Source: Dietzia alimentaria 72
GTDB lineage: Bacteria; Actinomycetota; Actinomycetes; Mycobacteriales; Mycobacteriaceae
DNA: 64,000 bases
Direction: 5' to 3'
Assembly (NCBI RefSeq): GCF_000226215.1
Contig: NZ_AGFF01000023.1
Coordinates: forward strand, 494,720-558,719
Shown: one piece after another, positions 26,546-35,176 of the stretch
Numbering within the stretch: position 1 is the stretch's first letter
Layout of the letters: every line of letters starts with the position of its first letter
The notes under the pieces: generated by a model
The model's database searches: none
Told to the model about the DNA's origin: nothing
Seen by the model: only the letters and a program-made list of their open reading frames with translations
Translations under genes and position numbers: made by a program

Positions 26546-29128
26546 ATGAGTGCACCCGGCCGGGCGGCTAGGCTCGGTCGGGTGCATCTGCCCGATCTCC
26601 TCACAGACCTGGACGACGTCCCCTCCGATCTCTTCGAAGAGGCGGTCTTCGACGCCTTCGTCGCCTGGGCTGCCGACAGGGGCCTGACCCCGTATCCCGC
26701 CCAGGAAGAAGCGGTCCTCGAGATCGCTGCGGGGAGCCACGTCATCCTTGCTACGCCCACCGGATCCGGGAAGTCGCTAGTCGCGCTGGGCGCGCACTTC
26801 GCCGCCATGGCTCGCGGCGAACGCAGTTACTACACCGCTCCGATCAAAGCGTTGGTCAGCGAGAAGTTCTTCGCGCTCTGCGAGGTATTCGGCGCCGAGA
26901 ACGTGGGCATGCTCACCGGGGATGCCGCCGTCAACGCCGACGCGCCCATCGTGTGCGCCACCGCCGAGATCGTGGCCAACATCGCTTTACGCGAGGGGGC
27001 AGCGGCCGAGATCGGTCAAGTGGTGATGGACGAGTTCCATTACTACTCCGAACCCGATCGCGGCTGGGCCTGGCAGGTCCCACTCATCGAACTGCCAGAT
27101 ACCCAGTTCCTCCTCATGTCCGCGACCCTCGGAGACGTCGGCTGGTTGGTCGAAGACCTGCGCGTGCGGACCGGACGCGACTGCACGTACATCGGTGGTA
27201 CCGAGCGCCCTGTCCCCCTATCTTTCGACTACGCCTTCACAGGGGTCCACGAGTCGGTCGAATTACTCTTGCGCGACGACAAGGCGCCCGTCTACATCGT
27301 CCACTTCACGCAGGCCGCAGCACTCGAGCAGGCACAAGCACTGACGTCGCTGGCTGTGGCCCCCAAGGAGCGCAAAACCGCTATCACCGAGGAAATCGGC
27401 GGCTTTCGCTTCAGCACTGCTTTTGGACGCACCCTCCGCAAACTCCTTGTCCAGGGCATCGGCGTCCACCATGCGGGGATGCTCCCCAAGTATCGCCGCC
27501 TCGTCGAGCGGCTCGCCCAGGACGGGCTGCTCACCGTCATCTGCGGCACCGACACCCTGGGCGTGGGTATCAACGTCCCCATCCGCACCGTGCTGTTCAC
27601 CGGCCTGACCAAGTTCGACGGTCGCCGCCAGCGTGTTCTCAAAGCGCGTGAGTTCCATCAGATCGCCGGTCGTGCCGGGCGTGCGGGCTACGACACCCAG
27701 GGCTACGTCGAGGTCCTGGCCCCCGAACACGAGATCGAGAACGTCAAGGCTGCGGCGAAGGCGGCCGCCAACCCTAAGAAGAAGGGCAAGACCGCCAAAA
27801 AGAAGCCCCCAGAGGGCTTTGTCAACTGGTCGCAGTCCACTTTCGACAAGCTTGTCGGCGCCCAACCCGAGCAGCTCACCAGCCGGTTCGAGGTGAGCAA
27901 CTCGATGTTGCTCAACGTGATCTCCAGGCCGGGCAGCTGCTACGCCCACATGAAGAACCTACTGCTGGCCTCCCACGAGACCCGCGCCCGGACCCGCCAG
28001 CACGTGCTCCGGTCGATCGAACTCTTCCGAGGGCTGGAATCAGCGGGGATCGTCGAACGGCTCGGTGAACCGGACGGAGACGGCCGCCACGTGCAGCTGA
28101 CCGTCGACCTCCAGCGAGACTTCGCGCTGAACCAGCCTCTCGCCCCGTTCGCCATAGCCGCGATGGAGGTCCTCGATCCGGACTCCGCCTCACCGGAACT
28201 CGACCTGGTTTCGATCATCGAGGCAGTGTTGGACGACCCCCGCCCCATCCTCTACGCACAACAGCGCGAGGCCCGTGGCGAGGCGATCGCATCGCTCAAA
28301 GCCGACGGCGTCGAATACTCCGAGAGGATGGAACTCGTTGAGGACATCTCCTGGCCCACACCGCTCGGTGACCTCATTGCCGACGCCTACGACGTGTATC
28401 GCGCCGGGCACCCCTGGGTCTCGGGAATCGAGCCCTCTCCCAAATCCGTCGTGAGGCTGATGGTCGAACGGGGCATGACGTTTTCCGACCTCGTCTCCGC
28501 CTACGGCCTGGGCCGCTCAGAGGGCGCGGTCCTGCGCTATCTCACCGACGCCTACCGCACGTTGCGGCAGACCGTGCCGGCCGACCTACGCACCGAGGAG
28601 TTCGACGACCTGGTGGAGTGGCTCGGCGAACTCGTCCGCCAGGTCGACTCCAGCCTGCTCGACGAGTGGGAACTGCTGACCGACCCGAACGTGACGGCCG
28701 AGCAGGTTGCCGAGTTGGCATTCGGACAGACCGCCGGGAGCTCGCGGCCGGTCACCGCGAACCACCGCGCGTTCCGGGTGATGGTCCGCAACGCGATGTT
28801 CCGCCGGGTGGAACTGTTGGCCAGGGACGACATCGAACGACTGGTGCAGACGGACGAGTTCGTACCCGAGCACCCCAACTGGGACACCGAGATCGACGCC
28901 TACTGGGACGAGTACGACTCGATTGGTATCGGCCCGGAGGCGCGCGGCCCCGCGCTTTTCTCAGTGACCGAAACCGGCGCCGGTGTGGAACCGGGGACAT
29001 GGAGGGTTCGCCAGGTCCTCGACGACCCGGAAGGTGACCACGGCTGGGCCATCGAGGGAGTGGTGGATCTCGAGGCCAGCGATGAGGCCGGGGAGGTTCG
29101 GTTCTCGTCCCTCACCCTCGCGGGGTGA
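26546..29128 (+). CDS. Ski2-like DEAD/DEAH helicase with DUF3516 C-terminal domain
   Basis: About 860 residues. Helicase motifs: LTPYPAQEEAVLEI (Q-like), Walker A ATPTGSGKS, DEFHYYSEPDRG (Walker B), LMSATLGD (III), GTDTLGVGINVPIRTV (V) and EFHQIAGRAGRAGYD (VI). A Lys-rich insert (AAANPKKKGKTAKKK) follows, then the DUF3516 region to the end. Related proteins are RNA or DNA helicases of the Mtr4/HelY type. ATG 26546, four nt after the PAC2 stop, is my choice; GTG 26582 is an alternative that shortens it by 12 residues. Exact substrate unknown. Confidence 0.88.
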   Translation: MSAPGRAARLGRVHLPDLLTDLDDVPSDLFEEAVFDAFVAWAADRGLTPYPAQEEAVLEIAAGSHVILATPTGSGKSLVALGAHFAAMARGERSYYTAPIKALVSEKFFALCEVFGAENVGMLTGDAAVNADAPIVCATAEIVANIALREGAAAEIGQVVMDEFHYYSEPDRGWAWQVPLIELPDTQFLLMSATLGDVGWLVEDLRVRTGRDCTYIGGTERPVPLSFDYAFTGVHESVELLLRDDKAPVYIVHFTQAAALEQAQALTSLAVAPKERKTAITEEIGGFRFSTAFGRTLRKLLVQGIGVHHAGMLPKYRRLVERLAQDGLLTVICGTDTLGVGINVPIRTVLFTGLTKFDGRRQRVLKAREFHQIAGRAGRAGYDTQGYVEVLAPEHEIENVKAAAKAAANPKKKGKTAKKKPPEGFVNWSQSTFDKLVGAQPEQLTSRFEVSNSMLLNVISRPGSCYAHMKNLLLASHETRARTRQHVLRSIELFRGLESAGIVERLGEPDGDGRHVQLTVDLQRDFALNQPLAPFAIAAMEVLDPDSASPELDLVSIIEAVLDDPRPILYAQQREARGEAIASLKADGVEYSERMELVEDISWPTPLGDLIADAYDVYRAGHPWVSGIEPSPKSVVRLMVERGMTFSDLVSAYGLGRSEGAVLRYLTDAYRTLRQTVPADLRTEEFDDLVEWLGELVRQVDSSLLDEWELLTDPNVTAEQVAELAFGQTAGSSRPVTANHRAFRVMVRNAMFRRVELLARDDIERLVQTDEFVPEHPNWDTEIDAYWDEYDSIGIGPEARGPALFSVTETGAGVEPGTWRVRQVLDDPEGDHGWAIEGVVDLEASDEAGEVRFSSLTLAG

Positions 29129-29213
29129 CGCAGGCGGCAGGGTGTGGCCGGTCACAGAGTCGAGGGCCCGTACGATGTGCGGCGAACCCCCAACCGATCG
29201 ATGGAGGCCCGCC

Positions 29214-29672
29214 GTGACCCCCCGCACCCTGTACACGAGGCTCGCGTTCGCGGAGGTGATCACGTGGACCCTGCTGATCCTGGGCATGATTGGTAAGTAT
29301 GGTTTTGAACTCGACTGGGCCACCAGGATCGGCGGTGGCATCCACGGGTTTGTGTTCCTTTGTTACGTCGTGGCCACGGTGGCGGTCTGGACCGACAAGC
29401 GCTGGTCTGCGAGGACGGGCCTCCTGGGGCTGGTGTCAGCTGTCGTCCCGTACGCGACCGTGCCATTCGACCGGTCCGTCGATCGTCGCGGCCTACTTGA
29501 GGGCCCCTGGCGTCTCGGTCCCGGCGGCGACAAACCCCTGTCTTTCCCGGAGCGAGTTCTGGCCTTTGCACTGAGGTCTCCGGTCGTGTCGCTACTCATC
29601 GCGCTCATCGCGGTGGCAATCGTGTTCTCACTGTTGTTGGTGGCCGGCAAGCCCACAGAGTGGTTCTCATGA
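29214..29672 (+). CDS. DUF3817 integral membrane protein
   Basis: 152 residues and three or four transmembrane helices. The DUF3817 pattern is clear: LYTRLAFAEVITWTLLILGMIGKY, HGFVFLCYVVATVAVW, LLGLVSAVVPYATVPFDR, and a C-terminal hydrophobic helix. GTG 29214 has GGAGG six bases upstream. The stop overlaps the TetR start (ATGA), so the membrane protein and regulator are translationally coupled. Function unknown. Confidence 0.87.
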   Translation: MTPRTLYTRLAFAEVITWTLLILGMIGKYGFELDWATRIGGGIHGFVFLCYVVATVAVWTDKRWSARTGLLGLVSAVVPYATVPFDRSVDRRGLLEGPWRLGPGGDKPLSFPERVLAFALRSPVVSLLIALIAVAIVFSLLLVAGKPTEWFS

Positions 29673-30295
29673 CCTCGGTCCGCGAGCCCGGACGCAGAGA
29701 GCAGAACAAGGCCGACAAACAGCGGCGGATCCACGCGGCCGCCAGGGATCTGTTCACACGACGCGGCTATTCCTCGGTCACCACCCAAGAGGTCGCAGAT
29801 CGGGCCGAGGTCGGAACCGGGACCCTTTTCCGGTACGCGCAGTCTAAAAGCGAGCTCCTGTGCATGGTGGCCAACGACCAGTTCCGGGCAATGGTCGAGA
29901 CCATTCCCGATACCGGTGACCCGGTCGAGGATCTGGTCGTGCTGTGCAACCCGCTGCTCCTGGCAGTCGACAATCAGCCAGAGAATATCGCGGCCTACCA
30001 CCGCGAAACCCTGTTCGGGGAACCTGGCCCCCACCGCGCGGAAGCGCAGCAGATCCTGCGTGAACTCCGCGGGATCATCACTGTCATCCTGGGCCGGTAC
30101 TCCGCCGACAACGCCGCTCCGGAGAGCCTCCATGCATCGGCACAGGTCGTGTACGACGTCATGTACATGACCATCGTGCGGTGTGGAGTCGAACGCTCCG
30201 CCAGCCGTGACAGCCGCAAAGAGTTCACAGATCACGTCCGTCGAGTTCTCCACGGCGCGCTTCCCTCCCCAGCCGGAAGGCCTCAGCAGGCCTAA
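29669..30295 (+). CDS. TetR family transcriptional regulator
   Basis: 208 residues. The N-terminal TetR HTH covers about residues 20-65 (IHAAARDLFTRRGYSSVTTQEVADRAEVGTGTLFRYAQSKSELL). The C-terminal ligand domain is not diagnostic. ATG 29669 lies inside the end of the DUF3817 gene. It may control the membrane protein gene or the downstream Nudix gene, but no operator was identified. Confidence 0.92.
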   Translation: MTSVREPGRREQNKADKQRRIHAAARDLFTRRGYSSVTTQEVADRAEVGTGTLFRYAQSKSELLCMVANDQFRAMVETIPDTGDPVEDLVVLCNPLLLAVDNQPENIAAYHRETLFGEPGPHRAEAQQILRELRGIITVILGRYSADNAAPESLHASAQVVYDVMYMTIVRCGVERSASRDSRKEFTDHVRRVLHGALPSPAGRPQQA

Positions 30296-30353
30296 CGGCC
30301 CTTTCCCGGACCCCGGTGCGATGAGCTTCCCCCCGCCGGGCGAGACTGGCACC

Positions 30354-31163
30354 ATGACCGAGGTCCGGGACTCCACCACTCCATCGATCAAGGACGCCTC
30401 CACCGTGATGGTGATCCGCGACTCCAACACCGGGCCGGAGGTGTTTGCCGCGAGACGCGTCAAAGGGATGGCGTTCGCCGGGGGCATGACCGTCTTCCCC
30501 GGTGGGGGCGTCGACGCCTCCGACGACGATCCTGATCTTGCGTGGACCGGGCCCGCTCCCGCGTGGTGGGCCGATCGTCTCGGCTGTGATGAGCCGCGGG
30601 CTCGGCGACTCGTGTGTGCTGCCGCACGCGAGACGTTCGAGGAGTGCGGCGTCCTGCTCGCTGACCACCTCGACGGCGACCCGGTGTCCGACGCGGGACG
30701 CTATCACTCCAGCCGCGCGGAACTCGAGGGCCATCGGCTCACGCTCAGTCGCTTTCTCGAGGACAACCAACTCTCCCTCGCCGCCGGTCGGTTACGCCCC
30801 TTCGACCACTGGATCACCCCGGCGGCAGAGAAGCGACGTTACGACACGCGTTTCTTCGTCGCGGCCCTGCCTGTCGGTCAGGAACCCGACGATCAGACCA
30901 GCGAGGTGGACCTCACAATGTGGGCACGCCCCCTCGATCTACTCGAGGACTTTCGCCAGGGCCGCTCCATGCTGCTGCCGCCGACCTGGGCGCAGCTCCG
31001 CCGGCTGGCTGAGTATGTAGATGTGGCCTCGGCTCTGGCAGATGAGCGCACCATCTCCCCCATCCAGCCCGAGATCATCGAGCACGGGGGCCAGATCCGG
31101 GTTGGGTTCGACGGTTCGGACGAGTATTGGGCGGACTACCAAGCCGGGCATTCACCGGCCTGA
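30354..31163 (+). CDS. Nudix hydrolase, NUDT19-like with split Nudix box
   Basis: 269 residues. The Nudix motif is split by an insertion: GGGMTVFPGGGVDASD followed about 45 residues later by AARETFEECGVLL, with the REx2EE-x-G catalytic helix intact. This arrangement is typical of NUDT7/NUDT19-type CoA or acyl-CoA diphosphatase relatives. The substrate cannot be read from sequence. ATG 30354 is taken as start; ATG 30321 would add 11 residues. Fifty-eight nt separate it from TetR. Confidence 0.85.
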   Translation: MTEVRDSTTPSIKDASTVMVIRDSNTGPEVFAARRVKGMAFAGGMTVFPGGGVDASDDDPDLAWTGPAPAWWADRLGCDEPRARRLVCAAARETFEECGVLLADHLDGDPVSDAGRYHSSRAELEGHRLTLSRFLEDNQLSLAAGRLRPFDHWITPAAEKRRYDTRFFVAALPVGQEPDDQTSEVDLTMWARPLDLLEDFRQGRSMLLPPTWAQLRRLAEYVDVASALADERTISPIQPEIIEHGGQIRVGFDGSDEYWADYQAGHSPA

Positions 31164-31234
31164 GATCGAACTTGAGGCGACGGACAGCGTCGATCCGCTG
31201 ACGGATGCGGCGGCTCGGTGGTTGACTGCGATGC

Positions 31235-32212
31235 ATGCCGGAATCCGAGTTCGACGTCGATGCGTCGATCACCGCTGGATGGGAGCACTTCGCTGCCCGC
31301 CTCGCAGGGCTCCTGCAAGACCTCGTCCCCGGCGCGACATTCGATGTGTCGGTGCCGGTACTCGGTGCCCCCTCTACACAGACTTCCTATATCAGGTTCA
31401 CCGCCGATAAGCCTGGCCACCTCCACGCCGAGGTCTCCAGCGGCGGCTCCGAGGACGCTCCGACCCCACTCCGCCCGGCACAGCTGGATCAACTAGTCGC
31501 ACTCGGCTGGCACACCGGCCGATCCGGTGACCCGGCGGCGGAAACCGAGTCCGCAGACGCCGGTGGCGACGAATCGCGCCCCGGGATCGGACTCCCCGTC
31601 GCGCGAGCCAGCGAATTGGCACACCTGGTCGCAGGGACGATGGAACGCGTCTTCGGGATCCCCCGCCCAGTCTTTCTCCACGATGCCAAAAGTCCGGACA
31701 CCGTCGAGTCGATCGAACCCACGACGAACGACGGACTCTCCGACGACACCGATTTCCGGCCCCTGCCCATCACCGATCCGGACCAGGCCACTCGCGCGAT
31801 AGGGACGGCACTCGCGGAGGTGTATCACCAGCGGCTCGAACCTGACGAACACGGCGTCTTCACCGTCCCCGCAGGGCGCGTCCTGCTTTTCATCCGCGCT
31901 CACCGGTCTCTGCCGCTCATCGTCTTCCGAAGCCTGCTCGTCGCCGGAGTCGAGGACGCCGCCGCGGCGGAGATCGAGGTGGCGATTCTCAACCGCGACT
32001 CACTCTGGTGCAGATATGTGTTCGACGGCGGCACGATCAAGGCCGAGTCGGAGTTCGTCGACCGGGTGTTTGTCCCGGTCAACTTCAAGATTCAGCTAAC
32101 TGAGATCTCGGCGGAACTCGACGACATCTACTCGGATCTCGCACGACGAGTCGCCGGCCGTCGGTGGCGTGACCTTCACGCCGCCGATGATCCGGAGAAC
32201 AGCGAGCAGTAA
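31235..32212 (+). CDS. YbjN / type III-secretion-chaperone-like domain protein
   Basis: 325 acidic residues. There seem to be two copies of a small alpha/beta domain: residues 10-100 (GWEHFAARLAGLLQDLVPG...YIRFTADKPGHLHAEVSS) and 190-310 (LAEVYHQRLEPDEHGVFTVPAGRVLLFIRAH...RYVFDGGTIKAESEFVDRVFVPVNFKIQLTEISAELDDIYSDLARRV). The second block resembles YbjN or TY-Chap chaperone-like domains of actinobacteria. No secretion system is nearby, so the role is open. Start ATG 31235 has no strong ribosome-binding site. Confidence 0.65.
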   Translation: MPESEFDVDASITAGWEHFAARLAGLLQDLVPGATFDVSVPVLGAPSTQTSYIRFTADKPGHLHAEVSSGGSEDAPTPLRPAQLDQLVALGWHTGRSGDPAAETESADAGGDESRPGIGLPVARASELAHLVAGTMERVFGIPRPVFLHDAKSPDTVESIEPTTNDGLSDDTDFRPLPITDPDQATRAIGTALAEVYHQRLEPDEHGVFTVPAGRVLLFIRAHRSLPLIVFRSLLVAGVEDAAAAEIEVAILNRDSLWCRYVFDGGTIKAESEFVDRVFVPVNFKIQLTEISAELDDIYSDLARRVAGRRWRDLHAADDPENSEQ

Positions 32213-32267
32213 GATAACCACCTGCCGGGACGAGCCCGGCCCACGATCGAAGCATCAGGAGCGCCCA

Positions 32268-32795
32268 ATGCGCCGCGCCACCCTCGCCGCCGTTCTCATC
32301 GCGGCCGCCACGTTGACCGGAGCTTGTTCTAGTTCAGATGCAGATCAGCGCGTGGGCGCATCGCCTGCCAGGGAACAATCCGGCCCCGTGCCCACCTCCC
32401 AGCAGTTCGACCGACCGTTCCCGGTAGGCGCCGAGAATTGGGATGCCACCGTCACCCTGTCCAACCTGAGAATCGTGCCCTCGTCCATGTACTCGGACGT
32501 CGTGATGGCGGTGGACGTGCGAGCAGTGCAATCCGCGGGACAGCCTGTTCTGGGGCCAGCAGATTTTTCTGCGTTCGATCCGGCTGGTGCGCGGTTCGAG
32601 CAGATCGAGAATCCGGCGGGAGTTATCGATGACCCGCTCGTCCCTTCGGTCATGACCACAACCGGCGAGCAGATTCAGGGGACGGTCGCCTGGACCATGC
32701 CACGAGGCACCCGCATCGGCCGGATCGAGATGACCAGCCCGCGGACGATCGGGTCGATCACCGTGACTCGTCAGCCCTCCGACCCTACGGATTAG
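32268..32795 (+). CDS. Small secreted lipoprotein
   Basis: 175 residues with a clear lipoprotein signal: MRRATLAAVLIAAATLTGAC, lipobox LTGAC and Cys at residue 20. The mature part is a beta-rich domain (WDATVTLSNLRIVPSSMYSDVVMAVDVRA...GEQIQGTVAWTMPRGTRIGRIEMTS), compatible with the immunoglobulin-like DUF4352 or MPT63-type folds of actinobacterial exported proteins. AGGAG precedes the ATG. It overlaps the convergent YchJ gene by 11 nt. Function unknown. Confidence 0.85.
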   Translation: MRRATLAAVLIAAATLTGACSSSDADQRVGASPAREQSGPVPTSQQFDRPFPVGAENWDATVTLSNLRIVPSSMYSDVVMAVDVRAVQSAGQPVLGPADFSAFDPAGARFEQIENPAGVIDDPLVPSVMTTTGEQIQGTVAWTMPRGTRIGRIEMTSPRTIGSITVTRQPSDPTD

Positions 32796-33180
32796 TAGGC
32801 TTTACAGCGGGATCCCCACCCTCCAGGTAGGTCCACCGTCCGCCCCGGCGCTCGAAACGCGAGCGCTCACGCAACACCTCCGGCCCATCCGAACCCGCGA
32901 AGCGAACTTCGAACTCGACCTCACCATGTTCGTCGGTCCGGCCCCCCGCCACCACATCGACAACAGTAAGACCAGTCCATTCGACGCCTCCCACTTCCAC
33001 CGCAGGCGGCCTAGTACGCGGGTGCCATGTGCGCCAGAGATGATCTTCGCGGCCGAGGGCAAACGCTCTGTACCGGGAGCGCATCAACTGCACCGCCGTT
33101 TCGGCCGGCATCCCGTCTTCCACGAGCGGGCCGCAGCATGCCCCCAAATTCTCCCCGCCCCCACACGGACATTCCGTCAT
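32785..33180 (-). CDS. YchJ/UPF0225 family protein (SEC-C-type metal-binding)
   Basis: 131 residues. The N-terminal Cys cluster (CPCGGGENLGACCGP) is a SEC-C-like zinc-binding element; the YchJ core follows with AVQLMRSRYRAFALGREDHLWRTWHP and the C-terminal EVEFEVRF...ERSRFERRGGRWTYLEG, an NTF2-like fold. ATG 33180 gives MTECPCG. Cellular role unknown. A 79-nt divergent gap separates it from the small zinc-ribbon gene. Confidence 0.88.
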   Translation of the reverse strand: MTECPCGGGENLGACCGPLVEDGMPAETAVQLMRSRYRAFALGREDHLWRTWHPRTRPPAVEVGGVEWTGLTVVDVVAGGRTDEHGEVEFEVRFAGSDGPEVLRERSRFERRGGRWTYLEGGDPAVKPTNP

Positions 33181-33259
33181 CTGTGAGTTCCGTCCTCTCG
33201 GTGATTCCGCCCACGATACCGACGAGGAGTTAACCGGACGGACTAATCTGGACACCGAC

Positions 33260-33508
33260 ATGTCCAGCTGCAACCCCCTCCGCGCATTCGCGCGACGCGA
33301 ACCAGATCCGGACAACAAGCCACTGCGCGTGCGGTCCTGCCGCGATCTGTGCAAATGGAACAAGACCCCTGTGGAACGCCGGGATGAGCCCCTCTTCGCC
33401 TGCCGCGGGTGCGGCTCGCAATGGGTGCCGAGCGAGCACTGGACGCCACGTGAAGCCAGCGGAGCGATCCCCGCGCCAGTGCTGGACCTCATCCGAAAGC
33501 GCGACTGA
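33260..33508 (+). CDS. Small protein with Cys-rich zinc-ribbon-like motif
   Basis: 82 residues with Cys4, a Cys27-x3-Cys31 pair (RSCRDLCKW) and a Cys48-x2-Cys51 pair (CRGCGSQWVP), followed by WVPSEHWTPREASG. Pairs at this spacing suggest one structural zinc. I do not recognise a named family. Codon use is like that of neighbours, and the gene stands alone between YchJ and the acyl-CoA ligase, so expression from its own promoter is likely. Confidence 0.65.
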   Translation: MSSCNPLRAFARREPDPDNKPLRVRSCRDLCKWNKTPVERRDEPLFACRGCGSQWVPSEHWTPREASGAIPAPVLDLIRKRD

Positions 33509-33607
33509 GACAACGACTGCGTGCCTGTTCCGCTTCGGTGCGCCGCAGACGGGGGAACCGTTTCGGAACCGGAGCCTGAAGGAGCGGTCGATCGATAGGC
33601 TCACGAG

Positions 33608-35164
33608 ATGACCACAGCCTCATTCCCCGCAAACCCGGCCGTCGCTTCAGGCACGATCGACGCGGTTCTCCGCCGTTCTGCCTCGCGCTACCCCGGCCGC
33701 ATCGCCCTGACATTCGGGGACCGCCGGTGGACCTACGCTGAACTTGACGCCGCCGTCGACCGGGTCGCCGCCCTTCTTGCCAACCGGGGAATTGAGCAGG
33801 GTGCCCGAATCGCCGCTTATGGCATAAATTCCGACGCTTACCTCATTGCGTTTCTCGCCATCTCGCGCGCCGGGTTCACCCACGTCCCGGTGAACTACGC
33901 TCTCACCGGGGGTGAGCTCGCTTACCTTCTCACCGACTCCGGGGCCTCCCTCGTCCTGGTGGACCCCGCCCAGGCCGCCACCCTCGACACTGTGCTGGAG
34001 TCCCTGCCCGGCCTGCACTCCTTGGCCCTCCTGCCCTCAACGGGTGAGGACGAGACCGACACCCTGCTCGGTGTGGCACGTGCCGGCGGGCCGGTCACTC
34101 CGGTGGACTCCCCCGCCACCGGCGATGACCTGGCGCAACTCCTGTACACCTCCGGGACTACCTCCCGAGCCAAGGGCGCCATGATGACGCACTCGGCACT
34201 GGTCCACGAGTACGTCAGCTGCATCCTCACCCTCGATCTAGCGGCGGACGACGAACCTCTGGTCACCATGCCGCTCTACCATTCCGCCGCTATGCACGTG
34301 TTTGCACTGCCATACCTGTCGCTCGGCGCCACCGTGCATCTCATGGCAGCTCCGGACATCCCGGAGATCCTGCGCCGCGTGGAGGTCGACAAGATCGGTT
34401 CGCTCTTCCTCGCCCCCACCGTGTGGGTCCCCCTCGCCTCCCACCCCGATCTGGAGACGCGCGACCTGTCAAGCTTGAAAAAGGCGCAGTACGGCGCATC
34501 GATCATGCCGGTGACCGTGTTGCAGAGACTCCGCGCTCACTACCCCGACCTCGGTTTCTACAACTGTTTCGGGCAGTCCGAGATCGGACCGCTCGCGTGC
34601 GTCCTCCGACCCGAGGAGCATGACGCCCGCCCGGCGAGTGCGGGCCGCGCAGTGTTCTTCGTCGAGGCGCGCGTCGTCGACGAGGCTGGTGTTGACGTTG
34701 CCGATGGCGAACGAGGTGAGGTGGTCTACCGGTCGCCGCAGCTGTGTCAGGGCTACTGGAACAAGCCGGAGGCAACAGCCGAAGCCTTCCGCGATGGGTG
34801 GTTCCACTCCGGTGATCTCGTGGTGCGGGACGCCGAGGGGTTCATCGAGGTTGTCGACCGGATCAAAGACGTCATCAACACCGGCGGTGTTCTGGTCGCC
34901 TCACGCGAGGTCGAAGACGCCGTCTACATGGACGAGCGGGTAGCCGAGGTCGCCGTGATCGGAACTCCTGACAATAGGTGGATCGAGGCCGTGACGGCGG
35001 TCGTCGTTCTCAAGGAGGGTGCAGACGCCGCAGAACAGGAGATCATCGACGGCACACGCGAACACTTGGCGCCGTTCAAGGTGCCGAAGCGCGTCGTGTT
35101 TGTGGATGAGCTCCCTCGTAATCAGTCAGGCAAGCTCCTCAAGCGCAAGCTCCGCGACACCTAA
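33608..35164 (+). CDS. AMP-dependent acyl-CoA synthetase / FadD-type ligase
   Basis: 518 residues of the ANL superfamily. ATP-binding P-loop YTSGTTSRAKGAM lies near residue 180, the A5-type motif is NCFGQSEIGPL, the adenylate-binding Asp lies in WFHSGDLV, the hinge in DRIKDVINTGG, and the catalytic Lys in RNQSGKLLKRKLRD at the C-terminus. It activates a carboxylate, probably a fatty acid, to acyl-CoA; chain length cannot be determined. No fatty-acid genes neighbour it. Start ATG 33608. Confidence 0.9.
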   Translation: MTTASFPANPAVASGTIDAVLRRSASRYPGRIALTFGDRRWTYAELDAAVDRVAALLANRGIEQGARIAAYGINSDAYLIAFLAISRAGFTHVPVNYALTGGELAYLLTDSGASLVLVDPAQAATLDTVLESLPGLHSLALLPSTGEDETDTLLGVARAGGPVTPVDSPATGDDLAQLLYTSGTTSRAKGAMMTHSALVHEYVSCILTLDLAADDEPLVTMPLYHSAAMHVFALPYLSLGATVHLMAAPDIPEILRRVEVDKIGSLFLAPTVWVPLASHPDLETRDLSSLKKAQYGASIMPVTVLQRLRAHYPDLGFYNCFGQSEIGPLACVLRPEEHDARPASAGRAVFFVEARVVDEAGVDVADGERGEVVYRSPQLCQGYWNKPEATAEAFRDGWFHSGDLVVRDAEGFIEVVDRIKDVINTGGVLVASREVEDAVYMDERVAEVAVIGTPDNRWIEAVTAVVVLKEGADAAEQEIIDGTREHLAPFKVPKRVVFVDELPRNQSGKLLKRKLRDT

Positions 35165-35176
35165 AATTGGCCCGTC

